Positions 34,822 to 46,975 are shown, counted from the stretch's first letter. The stretch: DNA of 64,000 nucleotides from Clitoria ternatea (GCA_037962975.1 CM075676.1:26531001-26595000), one strand, 5' to 3'. Numbers and translations: made by a program. Notes: generated by a model not told the origin, from the sequence alone.

Positions 34822-35341
34822 CTGTTGTCCCTCAAATATCGGCAGTATTGAAATTTGATTAGATCATACTTGTTAATATTTCTTTTTATTTTTATTTTGT
34901 TTTATTTGTTTGATTTATTTCTTTTTGTATATTTGTTTGTTTTTAGTGTTTATTTTATTTGGTTATTTTGTATTTTGTATTCTGTTCCTTTTTCTTTTAC
35001 TGTTACTATTTTTGAATTTCTAATTAATTGTTCTGTTATTTTATTTTGTTCTTAAATTTTGTTATTCTATTTTACTTTACTGTTGTATATTTAGTGTGAT
35101 ATTTTTCTTGATATTGTTCTGTTCTTTGTATTTGTTTATTATTGTTTTCTTTTTCTTTTATGTTATTTATTTCATTTATTTCTTTTTCTGTATTTTTATT
35201 TTAATATTTTATTCTAATTTTTATTGTTTATTTTATTCTGTTTGTAATCTTGTATTTTGTTTATTATTTTGCGTATCTGTTGCTGTTTTATTTTTTATTT
35301 TTTGTGATTATTTGTTTTTATTTGTCATTTATTTTCTTTTT
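34822..35341 (+). other. T-rich leader of element C
   Basis: About 520 bases of T-rich sequence between PBS and gag. It is open in the gag frame from about 35096 and would encode a hydrophobic stretch. The equivalent leader of element D is shorter and unlike it in detail, so I treat it as untranslated. Confidence 0.6.
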
Positions 35342-38300
35342 ATGCGACGAAGCCGTAGTGTCGATCTAAACTTAGGATTTGACCCTGAGATAGAACGTAC
35401 CCTTAGAGCTTTAAGAAAACAACAAAAACAACAAAAACAAGAAAAAGAAAAACAAATGGCAGACCAAAACAGAGCCTTAAGAGATTTTGCTGCTCCAAGT
35501 ACAAACGGAAGAGGATCTAGCATCCTTAGACCCACAGTGGAGGCTAACAATTTTGAATTGAAGCCTTCACTACTCTCTATGGTACAACAGAACCAATTCG
35601 GAGGATTACCCTCCGAAGATCCAAATCTTCATCTTCAAATCTTTCTTGAATACTGTGACACCTTGAAAATGAATGGAGCCACCAATGATGTCATTCGCTT
35701 GAGACTCTTCCCTTTCTCCTTAAGAGATAAAGTGAGGGCGTGGTTATACTCTCTTCCTGAAGGATCCATCACAACTTGGGAACAACTATCCAGTGCTTTC
35801 ATCAATAAGTGGTACCCAAGAAATAAAACTGATTTGTTAAGAAAACAAATAATTAATTTTGCACAAAAAGATGATGAATCCTTGTATGAAGCCTGGGAGA
35901 GATACAAGGAGATGCTGAGAGAATATCCTCACCATGGGATAGAGAGGTGGTTGACAGTCCATATTTTCTATAATGGACTAACTTCCACGCAAAAGATTTC
36001 TTTGGATGCTGCAGCTGGAGGAGCCTTCATGAGCAAAAATGTGGATGAAGCCCAGAACCTGATTGAGGAGATAGCCCAAAACACCCACCAGTGGAATTCT
36101 GAGAGAGGATTACCTGCTAAAACACCAGGTAAGTACTCTGTTGATGCTCTTTCCCTACTTTCTGCCCAAGTTGAAGCATTAACAATAAAACTTGATAAGA
36201 TAGGGTCAACAGGTGCTGCTAAGGTTGTTTGTGAAGTTTGTGGTGTTTCAGGTCATGGAGCTATGAATTGCCATTTAGCAATGACCCTTAATCAAGAACC
36301 TGAAATGCATCAAGTAGATGCTATTGGAAACTATGGTGGAAATTATCAGAGTAACTACAGACCTCCACAAGGTCCACCTGGCTTCCAAAACAGGCCATTC
36401 CAAGGTAATCAGAGTAACTACAAACCCCAACAAGGACCCTATATTCCACGAAAATCAAAGCTAGAGTCCTTGATGGAGACATTTGTAGCTACTCAACTTA
36501 AACAAAATGATGAATTCTCTGATGCAATAAAGAACTTAGCTTCAAAGGTGGATTCTCTTGCCACCCATAACAAAATATTAGAGAATCAAATCGCCCAACA
36601 AGCCTCCTACTCTCAAAGAGCACCAGGTACATTTCCTGGAAAACCTAAAGCTGGACCGTCCAACAATACCATGGCTATCACTCTTAGGAGTGGTACTCAA
36701 TATGATGGGCTCGTTGGCAAGACTACAAAGGAGGAGAAGAAAGTGGATGAATCTTCATCTCATCCAGTGATTGAAGAAGAGAAACCACAAGAAAAGAAGG
36801 AGGAGGTTAAGCCATATCAACCTCCTATTCCATTTCCTCAGCGCTTGGCTAAAGCAAAATTGGACAAACAATTTGGTAAGTTTCTTGATGTTTTAAAGAA
36901 ATTGTATATCAATATTCCCTTCACAGATGCTTTGCAGCAAATGCCTACATATGCGAAGTTCCTGAAGGACATTTTGTCCAACAAAAGAAGACTGGAGGAA
37001 GATGGTACAGTGGCACTTACTGAGGAGTGTAGTGCTCTAATTCAAAGGAAACTTCCACCTAAGCTCCGAGATCCAGGTAGTTTCTCTATTCCTTGTATGA
37101 TTGGTGACATGAATATAGATAAAGCATTATGTGATTTAGGAGCGAGTGTAAGTTTAATGCCATTATCTGTTGCTGAAAAGTTAGGACTGGGTGAGCTAAA
37201 ACCTACTAGGATGTCTTTACAGCTGGCTGATAGATCTGTCAAATATCCAGTAGGAATTTTAGAGGATGTTCCTATTAAAGTAGGAAAATTTTTTATACCT
37301 GCTGACTTTGTTGTGCTAGAAATGGATGAAGATTCTTTGATTCCTATTATTTTAGGACGACCATTTTTAGCAACTGTAGGTGCTGTGATCGATGTCAAGA
37401 ATGGTAAGTTGTCTCTGACTGTTGGAGACCAAAAGGTTGATTTTAACTTGAAAAATGCTTTAGAAAAACCTTTTAATAATGATGTTTGCTGTAGTGTGGA
37501 TTCTGTTGAACAAGTGGTAAAGGAAGAAACCCTTCCTAATGACCCACTTGAAACTGTTTTCATGATTGAGCCTGCAGGAACATCTGATTGCTCTGAGGCT
37601 CCACTAGAACATGATACTGAGGTCATGGGTAACAAAGTGGTAAGACCCAATGTGGAGTTAAAACCTTTACCAACTTCATTAAGGTATGAGTTTCTTGGTC
37701 CTAATTCCACATATCCTGTGATTGTTAATGCTGAATTGAATCCATGTGAAACTGAAAAACTTTTAAAACAACTTAGGTTGTATAGAAAGGTAATAGGTTA
37801 TACAATGGATGATATCAAAGGAATTAGCCCTTCTCTTTGTATGCACAGGATTACTGTAGAAGATGAAAGTAGGCCCACAGTAGAACCACTTAGGAGATTA
37901 AATCCAAAAATGCAAGAAGTGGTTAAAAAAGAAATTTTAAAATTGCTTGATGCTGGAGTCATATATCCTGTTGATAGTAGTAAATGGGTAAGTCCTGTCC
38001 ATGTGGTGCCTAAAAAAGGGGGAATAACTGTGATTGAAAATGATAAACATAACTTGATTCCTACTAGGATTGTCTCTGGTTGGCGCATGTGCATTGATTA
38101 CAGGAAGTTAAATAGCGCCACGAAAAAAGATCATTTTCCTCTCCCTTTTATTGATCAGATGCTTGAAAGACTTGCAAAACACTCTTATTTCTGTTATTTG
38201 GATGGGTATTCAGGTTTTCATCAAATTCCCATTCATCCATCTGATCAAGAAAAGACTACCTTCACTTGCCCTTATGGGACTTATGCTTATAGGCGCATGC

Positions 38301-38667
38301 CTTTTGGTCTGTGTAATGCACCTGCGACTTTTCAAAGGTGTATGCAAGCAATTTTTCTGACCTTATTGAAAATGTGATGGAAGTCTTTATGGATGATTTT
38401 TCAGTGTATGGTTTGGATTTTGATAACTGTTTAACAAATTTGTGCCAAGTCTTGCAGCGTTGTGAAGAGACCAATCTGGTCTTGAACTGGGAAAAATGCC
38501 ATTTTATGGTAAGAGAAGGAATAGTTCTTGGACATTTGGTGTCTGAGAGAGGTATAGAAGTTGATAAGGCTAAGGTGGAAGTAATTGAAAAATTGCCCCC
38601 ACCAACAAATGTGAAAGGTATTCGGAGTTTTCTTGGACATGCAGGGTTTTACCGTCGGTTCATTTAA
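35342..38667 (+). pseudogene. gag-pol: gag-protease-RT of element C (frameshift, then stop)
   Basis: The start is the ATG of MRRSRSVDLNLGFD, shared with element D. Capsid landmarks are LPSEDPNLHLQIFLEYCDTLKMNG and LFPFSLRDKVRAWL. The zinc knuckle CEVCGVSGHGAMNC is at residues ~297-310. The protease site CDLGASVSLMP is at residue ~598. RT has WVSPVHVVPKKGG, FCYLDGYSGFHQI, MPFGLCNAPATFQRC and FMDD (38386-38397). The frame is open to about 38355, where one T is missing from a T-run. The shifted frame continues to TAA at 38665-38667 in the FI-DFSK stretch of the RT thumb. Gag and protease look intact; RT does not. Confidence 0.9.
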
Positions 38668-40557
38668 GATTTCTCCAAAATCACAAAGCCTCTTACAACT
38701 CTTCTAGGTAAGGATGTGCCTTTCAATTTTGATTCATCTTGTATGGAAGCTTTTTGCAGGATTAAGCAAGCTCTAATCTCTGCCCCCATCGTACAACCCC
38801 CTGATTGGGAACTCCCATTCGAATTGATGTGTGATGCGAGTGATTACGCAGTGGGGGCTGTTCTTGGGCAACGGAAGGACAAGAAACTTCATGTAATTCA
38901 TTATGCCAGCCGGACGCTGGATGATGCTCAAATAAATTATGCCACAACTGAGAAAGAACTGTTAGCCATTGTATTTGCTTTTGATAAATTTAGATCTTAC
39001 TTGGTGGGTTCACATGTTATTGTTTACACTGATCACTCTGCCATTAAGTATCTATTGAATAAAAAGGAAGCAAAACCTAGGCTGATTAGGTGGATTCTAA
39101 TATTGCAAGAATTTGACTTGGAAATTAAGGACAAGAAGGGTACTGAGAATCCGGTTGCTGACCACCTGTCTAGATTGACATCTGAAAAAGAAGAAATAGA
39201 TAATATTCCTATCAATGAATCTTTTCCGGATGAACAACTCTTGAATCTTAGTGTCCAACGTGTTCCTTGGTATGCTGATTTTGTAAATTTTCTTGCATGT
39301 GGTATTTTACCTCCTGACCTTAGCTTTCAGCAAAGGAAAAAGTTTTATGCAGATGTCAAACATTATTATTGGGATGAACCCCTCCTATTCAAGCAATGTG
39401 CTGATGGTTTGATTCGAAGGTGCGTTTCACAAGATGAGGTCCATGATATTTTGAACCATTGTCATTCTCTTTCCTGTGGAGGGCACATGAGCACCTCCAA
39501 GACAGCAGCTAAAATATTACAAGCTGGGTTTTATTGGCCACATATTTTTAAGGATGTACGTAAGTATGTTCTAACTTGTGATGCGTGCCAAAGAACAGGT
39601 AACATTGGTAAGAGACATGAAATGCCATTGAATACCATTTTAGAAGTTGAATTGTTTGATGTATGGGGTATTAATTTTATGGGACCTTTTCCTTCCTCTT
39701 TTGGAAATCAGTTCATATTAGTAGCAGTTGACTATGTGTCAAAATGGGTGGAAGCCATTGCTTCACCCCATTTTGATGCTAAGACTGTTATTAAACTTTT
39801 CAAGAAAATAATATTTCCAAGGTTTGGGGTCCCAAAATGTGTTATAAGTGATGGAGGGTCTTATTTTATTGAGAAAACTTTTCAGACCCTTCTAAAGAAA
39901 TATGGAGTTAGGCATAAGGTTGCTACACCTTATCACCCACAAACTAGTGGACAAGTTGAGGTATCCAATCGGGAAATTAAAAACATTCTTCAAAAAGTGG
40001 TTAATACGTCACGTAAAGATTGGTCTATTAAGTTAGATGATTCTTTATGGGCTTATAGAACCGCATACAAAACTCCCATTGGAACCACACCGTTTAAGCT
40101 AGTTTATGGGAAGCCTTGCCATTTACCTGTTGAGCTGGAATATAAGTCTTTCTGAGCTGTTAAAACTCTTAACTTTGATCATAAAGCTGCAGGTGAACGT
40201 AGGTTGTTGGAATTAAATGAGCTTGAAGAGCTCCGTTTAGATGCATACGAAAATGCCAGAATTTATAAAGAAAAAACTAAACAATGGCATGATCGTCACA
40301 TCCTATGGAGAACATTCAATCCAGGTGATATGGTTTTACTGTTTAATTCCAGATTGAAGCTTTTTCCAGGTAAACTGAGATCCCGATGGTCAGGACCATT
40401 CAAGGTAACAAAGGTCTTTCCCTTTGGAGCTGTCGAGTTATGGAGTGAGAAATCTGGTACATTTAAGGTAAATGGACAGAGAGTAAAGCACTACTTGACA
40501 GGTCAACCAATACAACAAGCAAGTGACTTGGACTTGTTTGATGCTCCTGATGAATAA
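38668..40557 (+). pseudogene. pol: RNase H and integrase of element C (stop; catalytic Asp replaced by Asn)
   Basis: It continues the RT frame. RNase H shows LMCDASDYAVGAVLGQ, TTEKELLAIV, YTDHSAIKYL and NPVADHLSRL (38820-39178). Integrase has an H/C-type zinc region (39450-39595, ending CDACQR) and a core. The first acidic position, normally GIDFMGP, reads GINFMGP (AAT at 39673-39675). The second (ISDGGS) and the Glu (GQVEVSNRE) are present. TGA at 40153-40155 replaces a Trp codon context, after which the C-terminal domain runs to TAA at 40555-40557. Both the D-to-N change and TGA fit G-to-A mutation. Strand transfer would be lost even with readthrough. Confidence 0.9.
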
Positions 40558-40745
40558 ATCCAAATGGTGAAAAGTCTGGCTGAAGACTTAAAACTTAGCA
40601 CTGATAGGGAGGTAACCCTATAAAAATTTGTTGTTTTATTCTGAATTTGAAGTAAAAAAAAAAAGAAAAAAAAGAAAAAACTAAGCCAAATCCCGGTTTG
40701 GGGTTACTCCAGGTAAGTTTTCTTATCCTTTTATCATCCATTTTA

Positions 40746-40761
40746 ACATTGAGGACAATGT
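40746..40761 (+). other. AGGA-loop hairpin 1, element C
   Basis: ACATTG-AGGA-CAATGT, a perfect 6-bp stem, followed by CTGGTTTTGGGTGG. Confidence 0.6.
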
Positions 40762-41867
40762 CAAATTCTGGTTTTGGGTGGTAGATAAGAAAACTTAACT
40801 GTTTTGTTTGCATTGTGTGATTATTATATTTTTCATGCATGTGTGTTTTTCTTGTTTTGTTTGTCATCTCGTAATTTACCATGATTGCATGATAAATTAA
40901 CTTTGAATACAAAGCTAAAGTATCTAAGGACCCCAAAATTTTGAGTAAAATTTTTCAAAATTTGATTGTTTAAATGCCAAATCAATGTCTAAATGAACCT
41001 TATGTGATTAAAATTTTCTTTGAAAAGACTTTTCATGGTAAGATTTGAGCCTAAAAGGGTAATTCATGAAAATTCAAACCCGTATTTTCTTGATTGAGTG
41101 AATCTCATAGTCATTAATATTCTAGAACTTGTTTTTCAACCGATTCAAAATGGTTTTTGATTGTATGTCTTAGGATGATAAAGGCACAATTAGGTCTTAT
41201 TCTTAAGCCTCAGAATATTTTGCACAATTTGACCTCTAGTTGCCCCTTTTGAGCCTGAAAGTGAAAATTTTTCTTTGAAACCTTTCATTGACTGATATTC
41301 TCTTAATGGTGAAAAAATTAGAAATTAAGTGGAGCAACTTGAAAAATAAAAAGGACTTAAGAAAAATATGTTACGGGATGAAAAGAAAAGCAAGAAAAGA
41401 AAAGAAAATCAAAAGGATGATATTGAATGAATTACAAAAAGTCCATAAAAGTTCAAAAATTTGCTCTGTTAATTTTTGAAATTATGATGATAATTTGAAT
41501 CATTCATGACTGTTTAAGCCCTTTGTATTCCATTTTTCTTGAAATTCCTACCTTAACAATATAACCCATGGCCACATTACAACCTTTGAAAGACCTTTAG
41601 ACTTTGACATGCTTTCTATCTAAACTGTGGAGTTTCTGGTTGATCAACAAGCTTATGGTAATATTTTCGACTATGATGATTTGAGTGATACACAAACCAT
41701 GAGACACTTAGAGTGAAATTGTGAGAAGAGTATCTCAAGTCTTGACATTGAAAATTGACTCACATAAGAAAATTAATTTTGGCATTTGAATAAATTTGTT
41801 TCTCTGTTTTGGGTTCCCTAATTTACTAAGCTAAGTGTTTTCTATATCTTATCGTGTGAATATGGTG

Positions 41868-41887
41868 ATTGCTTGAGGACAAGCAAT
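41868..41887 (+). other. AGGA-loop hairpin 2, next to the polypurine tract, element C
   Basis: ATTGCTTG-AGGA-CAAGCAAT, a perfect 8-bp stem, followed by GTTTTGGTTTGGGG and then the LTR. Confidence 0.65.
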
Positions 41888-41906
41888 GTTTTGGTTTGGG
41901 GTATTT

Positions 41907-44167
41907 TGATAAGTGTTTTAGAACACTATTTTCACTGTTTAATTTATTTACATTTTCTGTTGTTACTGTATTATTTTCCCCGATTTTCATTATTTCTGCT
42001 TTAATTTCACTGTCTCTATTCAAATGTTGTATTTTGCATAAATCAATGAAAATGGAACAATTAAAGAACAACAATTTTGAGAATTGGAAAAATATGTTGA
42101 ATTGATATTTAATTGATCACAAAAGAAAATATTAATTCCAAGAAATTAAACTTATTATTCCATTTCTACAAAATGTAAATTTTAAATGTTCCATTATCAA
42201 AATACAATGTTTTGTTTGTCTAAAAATTTGCATTGGTTTCCTTATTTTTCCTTTTCATTTCACGGCACACACATTCCATTATTCATAAAAAAATAAAAAA
42301 ATCTTGCACTACACATACCACATGCACCATGATTCATTAATTAATGTGCCAAATCAATTCATTCCTTGGCCATTCTATGCATTATTCACGGCACCATACA
42401 ACAAGAAAAGGCATGGCACTTTGTTTTCATTTGTTTAACATTTCCTTTTCCAATTATAATGGCCTACCTTGTCCCACCATGTTTTGCTTTCATTTATTTT
42501 GAATTCTTTGACCATTGCATCCAAACCACTCACGGCAATACATTAGCAAATGTCACCATTATTTTTTGTCTTTTTCTCTTCCAATTACATGGTCAACAAG
42601 TCTCCATTTGCCTAATATTTTAATCATGCTCCACCTCTCTCAATAATTCCCACGGCTAATTTCTTAAGGCCATGAAGCTGCACTCTTTCATTCACGTGGA
42701 ATGCTGGCTGTTTGTGCAACATGAAAAGCAAACAGCAAGTAAAAACTGAAAAGCAAACAGCAAGTGAAATCTGACAGCAAACAGCAAGGAATTTTTGAAC
42801 AGTAACAGCATGAAACAAACAGCAAGAAGACAGCAAAATTAGGACAGCAAACAACCAAGCCATTCACGTGAATTAGGACAGCATTTATCAAAGAAATTTT
42901 GGACATTAAATCAACATGAAAGCAGGATTGTTGGCAACGAAATTGGACAAAGAAAACAACAAGAAAATGAGACAGAGAGACGTGAATAAAAATGGGTTCC
43001 CATGAAGAAGCACTTTGCCAACGAAAAAGAAGAAATAAAGAGGAAATAAAATGGAAGAATGAGCTGGCTGGTCCTTGGAAGAAATTAACAAAAACACCAC
43101 CTGAAGCATATAAAAAGGGGGGGCTGAAAACGTTCAAGAAGCAGAGGGTAATCATACAAGAGACAGTGAGAATTTTGTGCAGAGAGTGAGTCAGAAAACA
43201 CAGAGAAAGAAAAATTCTTGTTGTTATTCTTTTCTTGTTTTTATTTTGTGAAATAAGAATTGAGAGGACAGTAAAATTGAGCGGTTAAATTTGTATACGG
43301 TGGAGGGATCCAGAACAAAGATTTACGGTGAAAAATTTACTGGGCTTTTGGAGAAACCCGCAAGTTTTATTTACCATGAATTGTATGTTGTATTTCCTTT
43401 TCATTATATGTATGAATTTATACCGTATCATGTGTAACTAAATTTTTATCTTGGGAAAACGGGGGTACGATAATATTTTACGTTGATGTTATTTTGACTT
43501 AAAGTAAATAAATTTCTGTTTTCCATTTAGTTCAAATTTTACTTAATGCTTTTAGTGATTCCTAACAAGAGCCTAAATGGTAAAACTATGTACTTACGGG
43601 TATATTAGTAAGTTTAGGTAATTAATAAAATCGAGAGATTTATTTTTACCGGAAAGCTTTGAACTAAACCTAAGATTTTTGAGATGCTTTTTGTGACCTC
43701 GGTAAAACCGTGAAAGTAATCAAAATTCTTTTGAGGAAGTAAAAATGGGATTTTCATAAAACGATAATGGGCCTTTCTTAGGATTAAGCAGCGCTTTCTG
43801 TAAGTTAGGTACATTAATAGGAATCCGAGAGGAAAATATTAATTGGCTTTTGGAAAATTCGCCTTGGAAAACTTAATTTGATTTTTGTTTATAAAAAGTT
43901 GAAATTGTCAACGTAGAATAATATCTTAAACCCCCGGAATCCCAAGATACTCTCTACTCTATTTTTCACCCACGATAAATTTTTATTTTTACTGTAAGGT
44001 AAAAAATTTTTTACTGTTAATTTTTATTTTTCACAAATACCAAAAATTGAAAATCAATTGTGTGGATAATTAAATTTTGATATGCCGGTACTTTGAAAAC
44101 AGTCCCTGTGGAGAACGATAATCTTTTATATTACGCGACATAACCCGTGCGCTTACGGGCCCTGTCA
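41907..44167 (+). repeat. 3' LTR of element C
   Basis: Nearly identical to 32534-34797, with the same ends (TGATAAG...CCTGTCA). Differences seen by eye include T/C at 42632, C/T at 42803, and several G/A differences towards the right end. Confidence 0.9.
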
Positions 44168-44172
44168 GTGCT
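44168..44172 (+). other. Target site duplication of element C, right copy
   Basis: GTGCT, matching 32529-32533. Removing C and one copy restores the GGGGTGCTAATACC context seen in the LTRs of A, B and F. Confidence 0.9.
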
Positions 44173-44362
44173 AATACCTTCCCCACCTGTAATTAGACTC
44201 CCGAACTTAAAATCTTAATTTAGGACTAGTACCTTCACGTTAGGTTTTTTCTGATGTTTTGCCTTAAAAACATTAGTGGCGACTCCACGGTTTCCGGAGG
44301 AAACTCGGGAATTCTTATTTTCTTTTTACGGTCGGCCTCTCACCGCGATTTAGGTCGCGACA
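44173..44362 (+). repeat. 5' LTR of element E, terminal part
   Basis: It continues the LTR broken at 32533: AATACCTTCCCCACCTGTAA, then GTGGCGACTCC and the end AGGTCGCGACA. It matches the ends of B (25143) and F (53249). Confidence 0.85.
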
Positions 44363-44364
44363 GA

Positions 44365-44382
44365 TGGCGACTCCACTGGGGA
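44365..44382 (+). other. Primer binding site of element E (probably tRNA-Arg type)
   Basis: TGGCGACTCCACTGGGGA lies two bases after the LTR. The 3' end it implies (GAGTCGCCA) fits tRNA-Arg, the primer reported for Ogre elements. Element F has the same site with one mismatch. Confidence 0.7.
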
Positions 44383-45036
44383 CCTTAGAGAGTCAAGCCC
44401 GTTTAATTTGTTTAAGTATATTAGAATTATCCTACATGATTTCTTGCCTATGTTTATGCCATGTGTTTTGTTGATATATGTTATTATCGAACCTTAGGGT
44501 AGAAGATGTTATATTTTGTATTATTGAACCTTAGGGTAGATGATTTTTTTGTATTGTGATAAGTCTTGAAAAGACTTAATTATTTCTTCTTTTAGTTAAC
44601 ATAATTTATTAATTATTATTTAGTTTGGCTTTATTATTTAATAAATTGTTAATAATTCGTATTGTAATTATTTATTTCAAAAGTGCTTTATTTATGTAAG
44701 AAAATGATTAAAAACATTGAATAGTTAAGAGTTTATGATTATTTATAATTTCACTGAGCAGCCAGCGTACAAATGCTAGGCAATTATGTGTTTATTGGCA
44801 AAGGAACAGGTCGCGCTCAAGCAGAAATGAAAAAGAAGGAAAATCCGAGTGAAATTCCAAAAAGCCGAGTGAGATTTCACAAATCCGAGTGAAACTCCAA
44901 AAGTCCGACTAGGAAATGCTTCAAGACACCGACTGAAAAAGGGAATAGAATACCATATGAAGAACCCGAGCGAGACTTTAAAAGCACCGATTGAAAAATA
45001 CGTCAACTTCAGAATGCTGATTGAATAATCCATAAC

Positions 45037-45180
45037 GCTCAAGCGAGCAAGCTCACGCTCAAGCGAGCAAGCTCACGCTCAAGCGTGACTCCAAAACATC
45101 ACCCCCGCCCAAGCTTCTCCATAACGCTTAAGCGAGAAAGCAATACTGCAGTATATATTTTAAGCTCGCTTAAGCGAGAG
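45037..45180 (+). repeat. GCTCAAGCGAGC repeats in solo LTR G
   Basis: An 18-base unit GCTCAAGCGAGCAAGCTCAC is partly duplicated, followed by CGCTTAAGCGAG and GCTCGCTTAAGCGAG inverted repeats. Confidence 0.65.
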
Positions 45181-45416
45181 TCCTTCACGCTATTTAAACA
45201 CTGACTGTTCCCTCCAAAAAGACACTCGGCACCAGTGCTGTTCCTACTGCCTTCTCTCCTACTTTTGTACCTTAGTAATTTAAGTGCTGAGCTGTAATTA
45301 GTTAATGCTGAGCTGTAATTAGTTATTTATTTCGTAATTATGTAATTAGTTAGTTAGTTTAATTTTTAATTCAGCTTTCTTAGTGATTAGTTAAGTTAGT
45401 TAGTTAGTTAGATGCC

Positions 45417-45424
45417 TATATATA
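45417..45424 (+). promoter_or_regulatory. TATA box, solo LTR G
   Basis: TATATATA is followed by CACAGAGAGACAGAGAACAGAGC and a CT-rich leader. Confidence 0.5.
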
Positions 45425-46316
45425 CTTATACATACTCTATAAACACAGAGAGACAGAGAACAGAGCATAATACAGAACACGATTCATTTTCCATTTCCAA
45501 CCTCTCTCTAATTCCTTTCTCTCTCTAAACTCTCTCATCCATGTCTTTCCAACTTCCTTCGATAGAACCTATGTCGATGGATTTCTAAATCCCTGAGGTG
45601 GGGATTGCGAAGGTTTGCGATGGAATCTTGAAGGTGTATTGAGGAAATTGACTTCTAGATCTTGAGGAGAACGAGCTGAGGAGTGGATCTGCTTTGCTGG
45701 ATTGACAAATCCAGATCTGATGAAGAACTTCACCAGTGAGGAATCATGGTTGAAGCTTAGGTAACTTTCAGCTTTCTAACTAATTCAGGCCTAGCAATTA
45801 GGTGAATAGTTAGAGTTCAACCTCCAATTTCGCATTAGATTCGTATGTTAATTGAGCACTTAAGGGATTAAGGTTTGATGCATAGGAATTAGCATTTTTC
45901 ACCTAAGGAATTAGGGAATAACCACTCGCGGATTGTCCTCTTAATGTTTGAAGTTTGATTAAACCTCAATTGCATATTTCTTGATGAAGTTGTAAACTGA
46001 AGCAATCCTAACCTACCTTCAACTAATCGTATTTCATCCTTAACACTGTCTCTGAAAAATACAAAAACATAGAAAGTATAAAATCAACAAAAACCGAATG
46101 AATCTTTTGAGCATTGTGTTGGTTCAGCCTGTATCTGTCCAAGATTGAGGTACTTACCACAATCCCTATGGGACGATCAAATATAATACAATTTTAACGA
46201 CTGGTGCGCTTGCGAAAGAATAAATCATCTGAGAATTACACACCAAGTTAATGACTCGAAGATTTAGCATCATATTGCTCTGTGTTTGTTTCTTGTGAAG
46301 GAAGGGTAAATTGCAG

Positions 46317-46941
46317 GTATGTATGCCCCTCACACACTACACTTACACTTTTTCACACACATTCTGAGTGGGACCCTACACCCAAGGGTCAGAATAAACC
46401 ATTAAGTTTAGGGGAGGTTATGTAGCGGTGTCATTTGGGACATTCGTCTCCGTCTGACATCGTGAGAGCCTCAGCTAGAGTGTGACTTTCTTATGGTGCC
46501 CACACCTGGTACATTTCCTATCGTTGTGGTCCACATCATAGGTAGAGTCTTAGCTCTAGTGGCCTTTAGTGATTTAAAATAGCCACCTAATGTGAGAGAA
46601 CACTATTAGAGGAGCCTTAGAACCAATAGGAGGCCTTCAGACAAACCCTTTACAGGGAACACAAGGGGCAATGGTATTTTACCTTCTGTTTTTTTAAAAG
46701 ACTCCGTTTCCAAGAAACGTTTTTTTTATAAAAAAAGCCCAATAATTTAACATGAGGCAAATAGTTCAAGCCCGTTCAGTTTTATGCTTTAAATTATAGG
46801 CCTTTTGGATCATAAGTTTTTATGCAAAGTTTTCCAAAAAGTGGATGTTCTGAGATGTCTGTAATTTATTCACGCAAAAAAAATGTGTTTTTAAGAAATA
46901 ATGATAACAAGCCCATAAGTTGATTTTTTTTCCTCTTCCAG
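46317..46941 (+). other. Putative leader intron of element E
   Basis: A strong plant donor CAG|GTATGT at 46317 and an acceptor TTCCTCTTCCAG ending at 46941 lie 34 bases before the ORF1 ATG. Element F has equivalents at 53485 and 54271. The enclosed sequence contains conserved GAGTGGGACCCTA and AGGGGAGGTT blocks. Splicing is inferred only. Confidence 0.4.
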
Positions 46942-46975
46942 AAAGTAATCGGAACTTGGCGAGTATCCAACAAAA

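Larger units (their letters stand above)
40558..41906 (+). other. 3' UTR of element C
   Basis: About 1.35 kb without a convincing frame. An A-rich tract is at 40652-40682. Two hairpins with an AGGA loop (40746-40761 and 41868-41887) are each followed by a G/T-rich run. The last of these runs (GGTTTGGGG, about 41893-41901) serves as the polypurine-tract candidate five bases before the 3' LTR. Confidence 0.6.
32534..44167 (+). mobile_element. Element C: complete Athila-like Gypsy retrotransposon (11.6 kb)
   Basis: Both LTRs (2264 and 2261 bases), a tRNA-Asp type PBS, gag-pol and a 5-base TSD are all in view. LTR divergence is about a dozen substitutions plus one G-run length difference by eye, so insertion is recent. 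It lies inside the 5' LTR of element E in the same orientation. Pol is disabled by a one-base deletion, two stops and an altered integrase residue. There is no env-like frame between pol and the 3' LTR, although some Athila elements have one. Confidence 0.9.
44557..46272 (+). mobile_element. Element G: solo LTR (Athila-like), TSD TATTG
   Basis: It begins TGATAAGTCTTG, ends TTTAGCATCA, and is flanked by TATTG at 44552-44556 and 46273-46277. It has no internal coding region or second LTR, so it is a solo LTR left by LTR-LTR recombination. CCGAGTGAAA words (44843-44990) are followed by GCTCAAGCGAGC repeats (45037-45180) and a TATA box at 45417. The distal end resembles the LTR end of C (GGGACGAT..., GTGCGCTTGCG). 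It lies in E's leader. Confidence 0.85.

Noticed and set aside
35096..35341. Hydrophobic N-terminal extension on the element C polyprotein
   Set aside because: T-rich leader DNA yields Phe/Leu/Ile by composition. Element D starts at the equivalent of 35342.
37042..37710. 222-codon minus-strand frame inside element C
   Set aside because: It is antisense to the protease region and resembles no family.
40558..41906. Env-like gene between pol and 3' LTR of element C
   Set aside because: The longest frame here is about 63 codons, Lys-rich, with no signal peptide or membrane segment. I see no env-like remnant.
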